A stretch of DNA of 64,000 bases, taken from assembly GCF_025024155.1 (NCBI RefSeq), contig NW_026251751.1, positions 1 through 64,000 of the forward strand, in the 5' to 3' direction. Below the pieces are notes generated by a model. It was given only the letters and a program-made list of their open reading frames with translations, ran no database searches and was not told the DNA's origin. Positions 13,266-24,625 of this stretch are shown in pieces (positions within the stretch are counted from its first letter, which is position 1; each line of letters starts with the position of its first letter). A program made the position numbers and the translations under genes. Source of the stretch: Gamsiella multidivaricata. Lineage: Eukaryota; Mortierellomycota; Mortierellomycetes; Mortierellales; Mortierellaceae.

Positions 13266-14596
13266 GGTCTTTTTACATAGGGCTGCACAGAATCAGCCCT
13301 TTTCTTAAAAGACGCCTCGGAGTGTGAATAAGTGAATGGTAGTGTGATAGCGACTGTTCCTGACTGCAGGGGTTGCGTCAACGGTCGAACGGTCTGTTGA
13401 CGAAGGGAGGGAAGATGCAGGTGGTGCAGCGTTTGAATGTGGTCGTGGTCGTGTTTTCGATGCTGCTGGTTCCTGAGAAGGGAATTGAGAGGAAGAGGGG
13501 GAAAGAGAGTTGGATTCTTCAGAATGCCGGGTCCAGTGCGAGATCAAATAGTGACTAACGAAAGCAAGATTGGGGACAAGTAAGCGACCCCCATCCGGCC
13601 AAAGTTCCTGGGGTCTCCTCTGACTCTTTTTGCAGCTCTCTTCATACTTGGCCATGGTCCTTACAGCAGACGTCTTTGCCATTTGATTGGATATGAGTCA
13701 CGTGTGCACGGGACTGCATTTTTTTTCGCGTTGCCCCAATCAACCCACTCGTTTCCAACCAGACCTTTCAAAACTAGGCAGCCCAGCTACAAGTGTTCCT
13801 AGGTTGAGTAGGATTTATACGATGGATGAAAGCGATATATACGGCATCGTTTTTGAAGAAACCACTGTCCCCTCAAGACACTTGGGTATGGTTGCTATAT
13901 ACAGCGCGCGTGAGAGACGCTTACGGAGTCGCTCTTTGACGCGTCAGTTTATGGCAAACCTGCTTATTTTGTCAGCATGGTGTTCTCATGAGGAATGACA
14001 GCGCGTGAGGATGCATCACAGATCATTAAAGCTACAGGTCCCGGCTGATCGTGTAGACTATACCTCGGATCTTCAGCCAGCAAGCTGGCCCTTTCTGCTA
14101 CGCGCGCTTGCTCTAGGATTTTTTGTCCCCGACGGATATTTCAAAAACCTAAAATTATATCTGTTGCACGAGTTAAAAGTTGCTTAGTCCTTCAGGTTGC
14201 CCGTTCCGCCCGTGCCGTGCCGTGCCAATAAAATAAAATTGTCGACAGAGGAACTCAGTCAGGCAGCGGATGTACTGGCCCCACTGCATCCATCACATGA
14301 AAGGAATAGGAAACAAGAGAAAATCCGCTGGGGAGGGGCAATGTCCGCCATGCAGGGAAGATGTATATAACGAAGACCCTTTCCGCCTCCACGTCCACCT
14401 TCTTCCTTTTTCACCCACATTCCGCCTCTGTCGTTGATAACTGCAGCCATATACCCTTTCATCATCCCCTGCTACTTTTCTTCAACTCTTCACAGCTGAA
14501 TTTTGCTTGCGTGCTTTTTTTTTTTTTTTTTTTTGCGGGCAAGAAAATAATTCTCTTTCTCCACACTCCTTCATACGCCGTCAAAGCACTATACGC
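13266..14596. other. Divergent promoter region between TOR and the ATO-family transporter
   Basis: Shared upstream region of two divergent genes. On the TOR side it contains a 125-codon minus-strand ORF (13682-13305) ending 39 bp before the TOR ATG; this is either leader sequence with an upstream ORF or an unrecognised exon. On the transporter side it contains a TATA-like box near 14364 and a T-rich leader. No independent gene is supported. Confidence 0.55.
14364..14370 (+). promoter_or_regulatory. TATA-like box upstream of the ATO-family gene
   Basis: TATATAA, about 230 bp upstream of the ATG at 14597, followed by a pyrimidine-rich leader and a long T tract at about 14515-14534. Position and sequence fit a core promoter; there is no direct evidence of use. 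Confidence 0.45.
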
Positions 14597-16237
14597 ATGT
14601 CTACGCCGAAAGATATCTTTGATCTCGAGAAACAATCGCACCAGCTTGTCGATCACCCCATCCACTGTCTATCCCAACAACAGCAGCAACAACAACAGTT
14701 ACAGCAACAACAACTACAACAGCAACAGCAGCAGCAGCAACAGCAGCAGCAGCAACTGTCGCCACAGCAGCAGCATCAGCTCCCGCTCCATGCACACCTC
14801 GAACCAGAGGACGTCAGGGTCTCACCGTTCCAGATGAACCTCAACATGGCCCCACCCCTGCACGCGGTCCTTCAGCCGACCAATCCACCCCCAAACCCCG
14901 GTCCTTTTGGTCTTTGTGCCTTTGCATTGACAGCCTTCTGTATGGGTCTCTACAACATGCATACGGGCGTCGATCCCCATGCTCCTGGCAATTTTATCAC
15001 TGGAACTGCCATGTTCTATGGTGGATTTGGGCAGGTAATAACTACACGCTGCGGAATAGAAACATGATAAGGGAAAAGATTACCCTTATACCCACCACTC
15101 GCACTCCTCTTGTTCTAAATGCCTTCATCATTGCACACACAAACGCCCTATCGCTGTAAACTCATTGGTGGTCTTGGTCTTTAACAACAAAGTAAGACTT
15201 GCAGTCCCGCCTGGACCCAACCACGACAATACACACATGCAGCCCATTTGTTGTGCAGGCCATCGACTGATTGGTTCCCCTTCGTTTCGCAAAACAACCC
15301 TTTCCAAAAATTATTTACGATGTCCGCCACTGCATCCTCCTCGCGTTCTCCGAACATTCCAATGCTCATAGTTCCCCGCATTTATTTGCATGGGTGCAAA
15401 AACCAACCGTTATGGCACTCATACGCACACAGGCAATAGCCTATTGCTTCCGGCGCCCCGTCTTACGCAAATCAGCCATCCCCTCTCCCCGCACCCTGGC
15501 GTTTTTCAACCTTGCCCTTCATTTTTATTCCATCGTGCATTTGTTTGGGCTGCACAGCAGGAAGCGCACTCGTAGACAGGTTGCGACAATTTCCCTAGTA
15601 TCTCTACGCGTCTTTCAATCAACACTATTTCCTGACACTTCTTTATCTCCATTTACTTTCCAAAGGTCATTGCGGGCTTGCTCGAATTCCGCAACGGCAA
15701 TACGTTCAGCGGAACAACCTTCTGTTCTTATGGTACCGTATATCCTTCAACGCGTCTTCTTCAAACCAGCCATAGGTTCTTATTCTTCTTCATCCGCACT
15801 AACAGACCAATCTCACAAATGGGGGGCTTCCCTTAAACATCTCTCCTTCATTTGCAGGTCTGTACTGGGTCTCGTACGCAACGCTGCTCATCCCTTCATT
15901 TGGCGTTGCGGCCGCATATGAAGACTATCCAGAGGACTACATGACCGCCGTTGGGATCTACTTGCTCGGCTGGACCATTTTCACATTCTTGATGTGGACC
16001 CTCACCTGGCGCTCGAATCTGGCCTCGACTGCCTTGTTCTTCTGCTTGGGCATGACCTATCTCTTCAGCGCCATCTCGAGTCTTGCACATCTCCAACCTG
16101 GCAATGTGGTCCAGAAAGTAGGAGGTGGCATGGGCTTGATTACCTCCGGCATCGCCTGGTACAGCGCTATGGCTGATCTGAGTAATTCGCAGAACTCGTA
16201 TTATACCCTACCCCTGGGACAATTGGGTCGTCGTTGA
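14597..16237 (+). CDS. GPR1/FUN34/YaaH (AceTr) family acetate/monocarboxylate transporter
   Basis: Plasma-membrane carrier of the acetate uptake transporter family (yeast Ato/Ady2 relatives), which moves acetate, succinate or ammonium-linked acids. Exons 14597-15034, 15666-15732 and 15858-16237 join in phase to 294 residues. The cytosolic N-terminus (about 95 residues) holds a long glutamine run, then the family signature appears as NPGPFGL. Six hydrophobic segments follow, with MFYGGFGQ, TTFCSYG, GLYWVSYATLLIPSFG, an LLGWTIFTFLMW helix and FFCLGMTYLF. The usual signature is NPAPLGL; here A is G and L is F. The first intron is long (about 630 bp). An AATAAA lies about 105 bp after the stop. 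The gene converges with the thioesterase gene. Confidence 0.92.
14675..14756 (+). repeat. CAG/CAA polyglutamine repeat in the transporter N-terminus
   Basis: Mixed CAA/CAG codons encode about 25 glutamines, interrupted by two leucines. A second short Q run follows at about 14763. The codon mixture suggests some selection for the amino acids and not only slippage of a pure trinucleotide. Confidence 0.9.
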
Positions 16238-16342
16238 AAAGAATACCTCAGCATAGATATCTTTCCTTATAATTACATACCATCCAGCTTTTTTCACCAT
16301 CTCATTTGCTTATACATTCTGCTTGCATCAACCGACCTGGAA

Positions 16343-16348
16343 AATAAA
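16343..16348 (+). terminator. AATAAA polyadenylation signal after the ATO-family gene
   Basis: Canonical AATAAA about 105 bp downstream of the stop codon, in AT-rich sequence between two convergent genes. Confidence 0.5.
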
Positions 16349-16455
16349 TTGTTGATCTTGCAAATACTCTAAAAAAATCTATGTGGCTATGCTTTACTTT
16401 AGTCTATATTTGCTGAAATGGGGATTCCACTAGTTATATTTATAAAAGTATGTTT

Positions 16456-18857
16456 TCAAGCTGGCGAGCTGACCCTTCTCCTGCTCTGACTACCCACCTT
16501 TCTCCGACGCTTTCCTTCGAGATACAGCATCGATTCCGCATACGTCCTGGGCATGATCCTAGGCGTGCCCTTGGCCGGGTCCCTGAACGTGAACCAGAAC
16601 GTGTTCGTGGTTTCTCGGCTCTTCTTGTTGACGTCCAACACGTCGGCCTTGACCATCACCTGGAATGAGTGGCGATCTCCTCCCTCCGCATACACAATTT
16701 GCGAATCCAGCGCCAGGAATGTTCCAATAGGCACCGGCTTGCGGAACGAGATCTCGTCCAATGCGAGGAACGTTGGGCGGGATGAGATAAACGACGACGC
16801 ATTGCAGAACGCCAGCTCGTATGCCAAACGCATCAAGTAACCACCAAAAATCTAACATGCGATGAGTGGATGAAAAAAAAGGTATAGGTCAGTAAGATCG
16901 CTTTGAGGTGCAAACGCGCCTTATTGTTGTCCATATTACCTTGTCGTGGATGTTGCGATCCTGGGGCTGCATGATATGGATGGCACTCATTTTCGTATCA
17001 GACATCCACTCGACATCATCAGGCTTCTTGGTCTTGGACTGTGGGTCGTCGTACTGCGAGTACTCCAGATACAGGTCATGGATCAAGAAGCGCTCCTCCT
17101 GTGTCGGAGGTCGCTTGGTCAAGGCAGAGTCGGTCGCGACGCGTTTCTTGGCCTTGTGGTCTGTTAAAACATGTCAAGCATACACTGTTAATCAAGGGGT
17201 GCTACTCATGGACTTCAAAGGCTCATTTATAAAATGACAAGATGGATGTTGCTGCTGCTGATGCGTACCATCTCCCATCTGGAACAGTTTCTTTTCGGTG
17301 TCGTTTTTAAGGAACATGGGATTGACTTGGGCAGCCTTGCCGGTGAGAGCATCTCTGGCAACCATGGTGAATCTTGCGACCAAGATGGTATCGCCATGTT
17401 GTCCTGGCTGATCTGGCGACATCTCCTCCACTTTCATGAAAACTATAGCGTAATTCAAATAAAAGACAGCGTCAATAACTCAATCGGAAACAAAGATGTT
17501 TTCAAAAGCATTGTAATTCGCTGTTGACTTTCTTATCGACGTACTCTCCATGGAGCTGTATCCAACGTAGGTGACATGTCCAGAGAGACGCAGATCGCAG
17601 ATACCCAAAGGCTTCAGCAGATCAATTCTATCCACTGAGGCCGTGACGATAGTCAGGGGCGTGCTATCGGGCTTGCCATCATCCGCGTGCTTGTAACCAA
17701 TGGCGCCCGCCAGGGCATCCAAGTCCTCCATAATCTTTCCATGTCTATCGAGATACGAATGAAAATCAACTTAGTCTAATAAGATGCAATGATAACAATA
17801 ATTTTTTGAAGGGCGATCCTCTTCTGTCGCTCAAAAAAAAAATAATATTATGACTCCGATGCAGTTCGTGGGCGTGAACCGATTCATTTTCTGTCACCTC
17901 TTCAACAATGTTCTGTTCTTCTTCACACGGTACCTCAATGTTCCGCCGACGTTGATGTACTCCTCCAGAAGAGCCTTATCGGTTCGGAAGGGGAGAATAA
18001 TTTCTGTGTAAGAATCCTGCATGGTCTTCAGGAGCAGATCGCGTTTCTGGTACTTCTTCTCTGGCTCAGGAAACGCGGCATTATTGACCACATGTCCGCC
18101 AGGCGATCCGTGTTCGCTGGCCAGCTTGTCGATCCATGACGTGACCGGGCGCACAGTAAAGACTTTGCCATGAGGCAGAGCCGGGTTCGTTGAGGCTGCA
18201 AACGATGTAGGACATATTACACAAAAATAGGCATGGGGCGGGATTGATTAAACAAAAAGAAACGCATAGCACTTCATTTTACAACATTATCGATAGCCTG
18301 TCTGTTCCCTTCAGTCCCATGTTATTTGTCCAGTAGCAATCAAGAACGAAAACGATGCGAGGACTCCATTTTTGGAATCCGCGGTGAGGTTAAAGTGAAT
18401 GAATGGTCAAAAGTGCTGTTTGTTTATAGGACATGGGGACCAGCTGGATGGTTACAGAAGCGCCTCCCGCGTGCAAATGCATAAAGAGATCCATCATCAA
18501 ACAGGAAATATAGGAGGTACATAAAGATCAACGACGACCGTTGGCACCGGAAGGCTTAAATTCGCAATTGATGTGCAAGGCATGTTCTTTACCTGAGGTG
18601 GCGATGACCCTGCCAGAAGAGTTGCTACCAAGTTTGTCGAGGAGCTCGCTCCTGTTCTTTTCAATTGCCTCCTTTGGGTAGGCCGAAGATTTTGAACTGG
18701 GTGCATGTGTAACAGGCCCGATCTCTGGGGTGATCGGAGACTGACCGGTACGGCTGGAGCCCGAAAAGAAGTTCCACTTCTTTGTGTTAAAGGCACGCTG
18801 CACCATCATAGGGCTTGCCAAGCGTCCAATGGATCGCTGTGAGCGAGAAGCATACAT
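16456..18857 (-). CDS. Mitochondrial two-hotdog acyl-CoA thioesterase (ACOT9-like)
   Basis: Hydrolyses acyl-CoA to free acid and CoA, probably in mitochondria. Exons are about 18857-18593, 18195-17930, 17737-17540, 17437-17270, 17160-16940 and 16850-16456. The N-terminus (MYASRSQRSIGRL...) is rich in Arg and Ser without acidic residues, like a matrix presequence. Two hotdog halves follow: the first around GKIMEDLDALAGAIGY with HVTYVGYSSMES, the second around DKIFGGYLMRLAYELAF with FLALDEISFRKPVPIG. These are the ACOT9/10 family patterns, and the tandem hotdog length fits. The ATG at 18857 was chosen over an upstream in-frame one (19154) because the upstream stretch is microsatellite-like and the shorter start gives a targeting peptide. 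Two in-frame donors 36 nt apart end exon 2 (see findings). Confidence 0.88.
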
Positions 18858-19948
18858 TCGAAAGGTAGGTACGTGGTGCAAGGCGCGTGGGAGGAGGATA
18901 TACAGAAATTGACACTGAGGGAACAAATCAGTTCTGTCAAGCAGTGCGGGAATGAGAACGAGAGAATGAGAATGAGGAGTGGAGTGAGAGGAGAGAGGTG
19001 AATGGGAATGAATGAATGAATGAATGAATGAAAAGAAGAGAGAGAGATCTTTGACTGGACAGCTAGAAAAGCGCTTAGGGAGGCCGATCCTCTTCGCGCC
19101 ATCTATATACAGATATCCCTTGGATGTAACACGCCCACAAGTACGCCGATCCAACCACGCAGCTCGCCCGCGCTCATTTTTCGGGCGACAACTATTGCTG
19201 CACAGAGCATTTCCGTTTCCGTTGACCTATCCGTCGTGTCTCATCCGCCACTGTCCGCCTGAGGATGCTGCTCGGGGACTTTGTCCTTTGGATCGGGATA
19301 GTGTCGGAAAGCAAGCGTAGTTCGCTGCAGAAAACAGTTATACCTTATCGAGCACGTGTACTTCTATTAATCGAGGATGCAATCTAATTGAAAGTGGTGT
19401 TCTTTATCTCCTTTCGAGCTGTAGGCCATGCTCTCAAACGAGCTTCTACTGCTAACCAAGTAAGTTTTGCACGAAGAAAGAGAAATGGCAGCCTGGGCGG
19501 GTGTCATTATTGGTATTATTATTGGTATTAATATTAATACGGACACGAAGCTTACATTACACGTTTTTTATGGGCCGGGATCAAGGAACATCAACTTTCT
19601 TCGTGAACAAGGACTACCTGGTACCAAAAACGACAACAGCACTTCTGTTGGATTGTCTCCCAAGTGCTGCTATTGCCCTTACTGATCGAGGATCCAATGT
19701 AGCGTGTATTCTCCTTCTCCAAATGATAGCGGCGATCGCGATAATGCTATACTAATCACCGCTGCATGAAAGAGCCCGAGGATCGCTCTATGGCCACACG
19801 TCACACAGTTAATGTACAAATGTACATTGCTTTGCAAACTCATCATCATCTTACACATCTTCTCCGCAACGACTCTCTTCAACCACATCTTTGTGAACGA
19901 ATCCCCCTTCGCGATACAAATAACTACCAAAGAATAAAACAAAGCACC
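18858..19948. other. Divergent intergenic region, thioesterase/calnexin promoters
   Basis: No gene is supported. It contains the GAAT microsatellite at 19006-19032 in the thioesterase leader and AT-rich sequence upstream of calnexin. Short ORFs here are chance ones. Confidence 0.55.
19006..19032. repeat. (GAAT)n microsatellite
   Basis: About 6.5 tandem copies of GAAT, in the 5' leader region of the thioesterase gene. Confidence 0.9.
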
Positions 19949-22049
19949 ATGACGCGCGGTATCCAACTTGGCTTGGCTGCGTTCATCGCCTTGTCCTCGG
20001 CAGTGGCCATGGTCGACGCCCACGATCACGGACACGAACACCCAATACCGACCAACCTCGCGCGCCATAAGCACAAGACTGTTCAAGGCACGGAGCCCCC
20101 TGTTTTCAAGGTATTGTTTCTTCATCTTGCTACTACTGCGTTACACGACTTTAATGATATTGCTATGTTGGATCCCATGCTAGCTATTATGCGACTGCCG
20201 ATCTGTGTTAATAGCAAACATCCTTTTTCATTGTTCCCCAATTGGATAGGCAACAAGCATCAAAGGTCCATTTCTCGAGCAGTTTGTGCATGAAGGAGGC
20301 TCCTACCAATGGTTGCCAAGCAATGCGACAAGGGAGCCTGCCGGCGAAGGAGAGATCTTTAGCTACGTAGGCCAGTGGGCTTTTGAAGAGCCACATGTGT
20401 ATGCGGGGACGAAGAATGACCTCGGTCTTATCGCCAAGACCCCCGCTGCCCATCACGCTATCTCTGCATCCATCCCTGAGGCAATTGACAACAAGGATAA
20501 CACGCTCGTGGTGCAGTAAGTCGATCGATACATGTTGTATGCCCCAACTTCCTCCCACGGGACAATGTAGAGATCAGTGGACAATCTCCAAGCTGGCGAT
20601 CTTATCCTCATACTTTATCAACTCGTGCTGTCTAGGTACGAGGTCAAGGCGCAGAATGGAATGGTCTGCGGCGGTGCATACATGAAGCTCCTGACCGAGT
20701 CGCCTGAGGGTATTAAGTTCAAGGAATTCTCAAATGAAACGCCCTACACAATCATGTTTGGACCCGACAAGTGCGGCACCACGGACAAGATCCATTTTAT
20801 CTTCCGCCATAAGAACCCCATTACTGGAAAGTATGAGGAGAAGCACCTTCGTTCAGCACCCTCTTCGGGACTGAACGAACTCACCACATTGTACACGCTG
20901 ATTGTCAAGTAAGTGAAGTTTGTTCATACGCATGAAGAATGTCGTAAGGGTACAGGAAATTATCCTTATGCTGACTCGAATCGCCTGGCTCTGCTCTCGT
21001 GGTTTACGCTAATCAATAGACCAGATCAGACGTTTGAGATCAAGGTCAATGGCGATTCGGTGACCACCGGATCTCTTCTCAACAGCTTCCAGCCTGAGGT
21101 CAACCCACCCAAGGAGATTGATGATCCCACGGATAGCAAGCCAGCTGACTGGGTCGAAGAGGCCAAGGTCCCGGATCCTACCGCAACAAAACCCGAGGAC
21201 TGGGACGAAAATGCTCCCCCTACGATTCCCGATGAGAACGCTACCAAACCGGATGACTGGCTTGAGGACGAAGAGGCCGAGATCCCGGACCCTGAAGCAG
21301 TCAAGCCCGAGGATTGGGATGATGAGGAAGATGGTGACTGGATTCCAACGACTGTACCCAACCCCAAATGTCAGGACCACGGATGCGGCAAGTGGACTCG
21401 CCCCAATATTCCCAACCCAGCTTATAAAGGCAAGTGGTCAACCCCATTGATCGACAACCCAGCATACAAGGGTGTCTGGGCTCCACGCAAGATCCCCAAC
21501 CCAGAGTTCTTTGAGGATCTGCATCCATCGAACTTTGAAAAAATTGGTGCTGTGGGCTTTGAGATCTGGACGATGCAGGACGATGTCCTGTTCGACAACA
21601 TCTATATCGGTCACTCTGTGGAGGATGCGGCGGCCCTGGCGGCCGAGACATTCGAGATCAAGTACCCCTGGGAGAAAAAACTGTATGAGCTTGCCAACCC
21701 CAAGCCGGACCCACTTTCTGAGGATGGTGCCTTGAACTTTAAGGAAGACCCTGTGGGGTTCGTGCTTCAGCATTTGCGAGAGTTCATTGTTCTGGCGCGT
21801 GAGGACCCTATGGGCGCGATCAATGCTCGTCCCTTGGTAGTCTCAGCATTGGCGGCTGTTGTGGGTGTTTCATTCGGACTGATGTTGATCATCATAGGTC
21901 TCTTGAGCCCCTCGATCCCTGCTGTTACCAAAGAAACAGCATTCGCGAAGAAGACTGACAAGGAGGGAGAGAGCTCTACGGCTGCCACTGAAGAGCCGGA
22001 GGGATCTGCCCTCCGAAAAAGAACCGTCGTTCCCAGCGATGAGAACTAG
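19949..22049 (+). CDS. CNX1: Calnexin, ER membrane lectin chaperone
   Basis: Binds monoglucosylated N-glycoproteins in the ER and retains them during folding. Exons 19949-20110, 20250-20515, 20636-20908 and 21020-22049 join in phase to 576 residues. There is a signal peptide ([20 protein letters not shown]), then the lectin half with [11 protein letters not shown] and CGGAYMKLL, and the FGPDKCG cysteine. The P domain has four type-1 repeats (IPDP..KPEDWDE pattern) and three type-2 repeats (GKW..P.I.NP.YKG). The lectin domain resumes at [21 protein letters not shown]. One membrane span ([20 protein letters not shown]) precedes a short cytosolic tail. All expected parts are present and length is normal. 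The 3' UTR meets an AATAAA that merges into an A28 tract. Confidence 0.97.
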
Positions 22050-22108
22050 ATCGCTTTGCTACAGCTTGCCATTCTCTGCTTCTTTGCTTATTGCTGCAAT
22101 TGCTTCAC

Positions 22109-22111
22109 AAT

Positions 22112-22139
<28 letters not shown>
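22109..22139 (+). terminator. AATAAA merging into an A28 tract after calnexin
   Basis: AATAAA at 22109 runs directly into an uninterrupted genomic A tract (22112-22139), 60 bp after the calnexin stop. It probably includes the polyadenylation signal. The long tract could be slippage or a relic of a retrocopied 3' end. Confidence 0.5.
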
Positions 22140-22143
<4 letters not shown>

Positions 22144-22475
22144 GCACGAAAACGATCTGAACCCTTATCTCATGTCCACATCCTCTGTCTCTTTTCGGCG
22201 AATTTCTGACCGAACGACACACACTCCAGAGGCATTAGATGCAGGTAGAAAGACGAAAGTGCTGTGCGCAATTGTTTTAGCCACAGGCAAACGACAGCCC
22301 TCCATCGTATCATTTTTTTAACGTTGACAATCGAGCGAGCGGGCAGGGCCCTGAAAGTTTACTCCATGTGGTTTTCGCCACGTTCTTATGATCCACACTG
22401 TCATAAATATCCTTTTGAGAAGGCTGAAGTCTAGTCCTATGTACATGTCAGGCTTATTGGGCCTTTTGTTCTTCT

Positions 22476-24014
22476 TTACGTTCGAAGCATCTGTGGGGCT
22501 GCTTCCATGGGATCAAAAGGGAAATCGTCCAATTGGAACGAAAAGGCAGCGACAGGATGGTACTCTGTAGCGATAGCATGGTACTCTAGGGACACGCCCG
22601 GATCATCAGACATCGGATGCGCCATATTAAAATCAACTGCATCAACGACAACAAGGCGATAGAAACAGAGAGCAAGAGAGAAAGAGCAGGTTAGCACTCC
22701 ATCTCAAACAAACAACTGCATACATCGTTCCAACAAAAAAAAAAGCAAAAAACAAACAATGTACTTACGCCGAATCTCGACCTCCTCTGCCTGTTTATCC
22801 TTCTCGCCACTCGTCCTGAGCTTCAGCATAATGACCAACTGGTGTGTAATATCATAATACTTTGACCTCAGGCTCGGCGTCAACATCGCTCGCGTCGACA
22901 ACGGCACTGTCGCCGCCGCGGCTGCCGTGACTGGGTCCACAAGGTTCGATGCCGGCATAGTCAAATGCACAGTCCGTTTCCAGCCATTTCTGCTCTGCGG
23001 CCAACTACCCATCGATGTTCCCGGCACCAGAATTTCGACAAACGTCTTGACCTGCTTAGTGCCAATCATATGATTGACCGACCGCGCGAACCTCGTCTCC
23101 TGGATCCCAAACCGTGCATCCATGATCACGACCTCCTGTCCTGCAAAACCGGACCTCGGCCTAAATGGCTGGACCTCGATCGTCACGGGCACTCTCTTCC
23201 CAAGAATCACGGTCTCGGATGGGATGGCGACCTGAATTGGCACGTTCTTCTTGGGACTGATCACGACTGTCGAATGTGTAATCGGGGAAGGTAGGAGACC
23301 TGCAGGTGGGAGACTATAATTCATGACCAAAAACTCTTGGGAGGCGCTAAAGAGTGGGGTCTTCAATTTGGTGGCAGTTGTTCGGGTGATGTTCGCCTGA
23401 AATGTGTATTGTACAAAGCCCTCGGGGTGTCGATAGCAGGAGGATGGCCAAGAGGGCTCAAGGACTGTGAAGACCTGCCGCGTGTATCTCCCGGCGGCAA
23501 TCATCTGTGGTCCAGACTTGGTCACCGGTAGGAGCCACCGCTTCTTTTGGAGGATTTGTTCTGAATACGATGTACCTATTTCTGCTCCCCGGACTGGATA
23601 AGATGAGAGAAGGGCGTTGTTAGGAGAATTATTAATTTCTTCCATAACGGACGAGCATTAACTTTTGGGATGTAGAAATTCAAAAACGACAGATTGATAT
23701 TGACCTGACATCTCCAAACCTTGGATTCGGGACCCAACGACAGCCTTGAAGATGATCTCGACTTCCTCGCCCTCGCACATCTGGTCCAGTTCAAGCGTAA
23801 CTGTGGCCTGCACGAACCCTGGTCGCTCTCGAGTTCCTTTGACAAGGACCATTGGCTGCTGCTGCTTTTGCTTCTTATAGGATGAGGTGTGGGCCGTATG
23901 GTTTGTGGTCTGGTGCTGTGCTGGTGAAGATGTTGATTCAGGGGTTTCGATATGGATAGTGAACCTCTTGGTCTTTTTGGCATCCATCTTGAGGAGCCTT
24001 CTGAAGATAGACAT
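22476..24014 (-). CDS. Arrestin-like protein A (arrestin N/C-domain fold)
   Basis: Probable alpha-arrestin-type adaptor. Three exons: 24014 to about 23702, about 23589-22773 and about 22647-22476. Two beta-sandwich halves are suggested: an N-terminal strand region (FTIHIETPES, GFVQATVTLELDQMCEGEEVEIIFKA), then GRYTRQVFTVLEPSWPSS, an EGFVQYTFQANI strand and a C-half with NVPIQVAIPSETVILGKRVP and WKRTVHLTMP. It aligns along its length with the gene at 39496 (shared TVTLE, GWxRTVHLTMP, YDITHQLVIMLK). Fungal arrestins usually act as ubiquitin-ligase adaptors for transporters. No PPxY motif is obvious in the tail, so that role is not shown. Strong low-complexity insertions (Gln/Lys) sit near residue 45. 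Confidence 0.82.
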
Positions 24015-24049
24015 GCTATTGGGTTATTATTAAGGATTAGATGAATAGG

Positions 24050-24050
<1 letters not shown>

Positions 24051-24088
<38 letters not shown>
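24051..24088. repeat. (GTA)n microsatellite
   Basis: About 12 tandem GTA units, 37 bp upstream of the ATG of arrestin-like gene A, probably inside its leader. Confidence 0.9.
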
Positions 24089-24595
24089 ATAAAGTAGGTA
24101 AGGAGTGAGAGTGAGAGTGTGTGTGTGCGAGTGAGAGAGAGGTTAGGGTAAAGACAAACAAAGGGGAGGGAGAGGAGTGATAGGCGCCAGCGAATTAAAC
24201 GGTCGAAGAGAGGCTTTGGTCGCCTTTTATGATTGTCCAGGAACAGATTATGAAGGTGCTGTGTTGTTGACGAATATAAAATAAAAAATACCGAAAAACA
24301 AGAGTAGCGCTGTGCGCTCAGCATTGAGACGAGAGATGGGCCTTGTAAAGGATGGATACAGGTGGCAGGCGGTATTGGGTTCAGAATGCTTGTCGTACGG
24401 GGTGCCGTGTACAGGTGTATTTCCCCAGGCGAGCAGTACAGCAGCAGCAAGCATGCAGGCGTATGGTAGCACTCGTGGATTTAAAGAGGGGTATAAGACG
24501 GCCAAACGTGTTTAAAAAGAGCGAGGCAGGGTGCCGATTGGACGACACGTGCGCATTGGGCCAGACAGGGAGATGCCCTGTGCGCTAAGACCTGA

Positions 24596-24625
24596 TGTTC
24601 CTGTTCCTGTTCCTGTTCCTGTTCC
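24596..24625. repeat. (TGTTCC)n hexamer repeat
   Basis: Five near-perfect tandem copies of a hexamer in intergenic DNA. Confidence 0.85.

Noticed and set aside
18858..19154. N-terminal extension of the acyl-CoA thioesterase
   Set aside because: The extra residues come largely from a GAAT microsatellite and hydrophobic low-complexity sequence; the ATG at 18857 gives a normal mitochondrial presequence.
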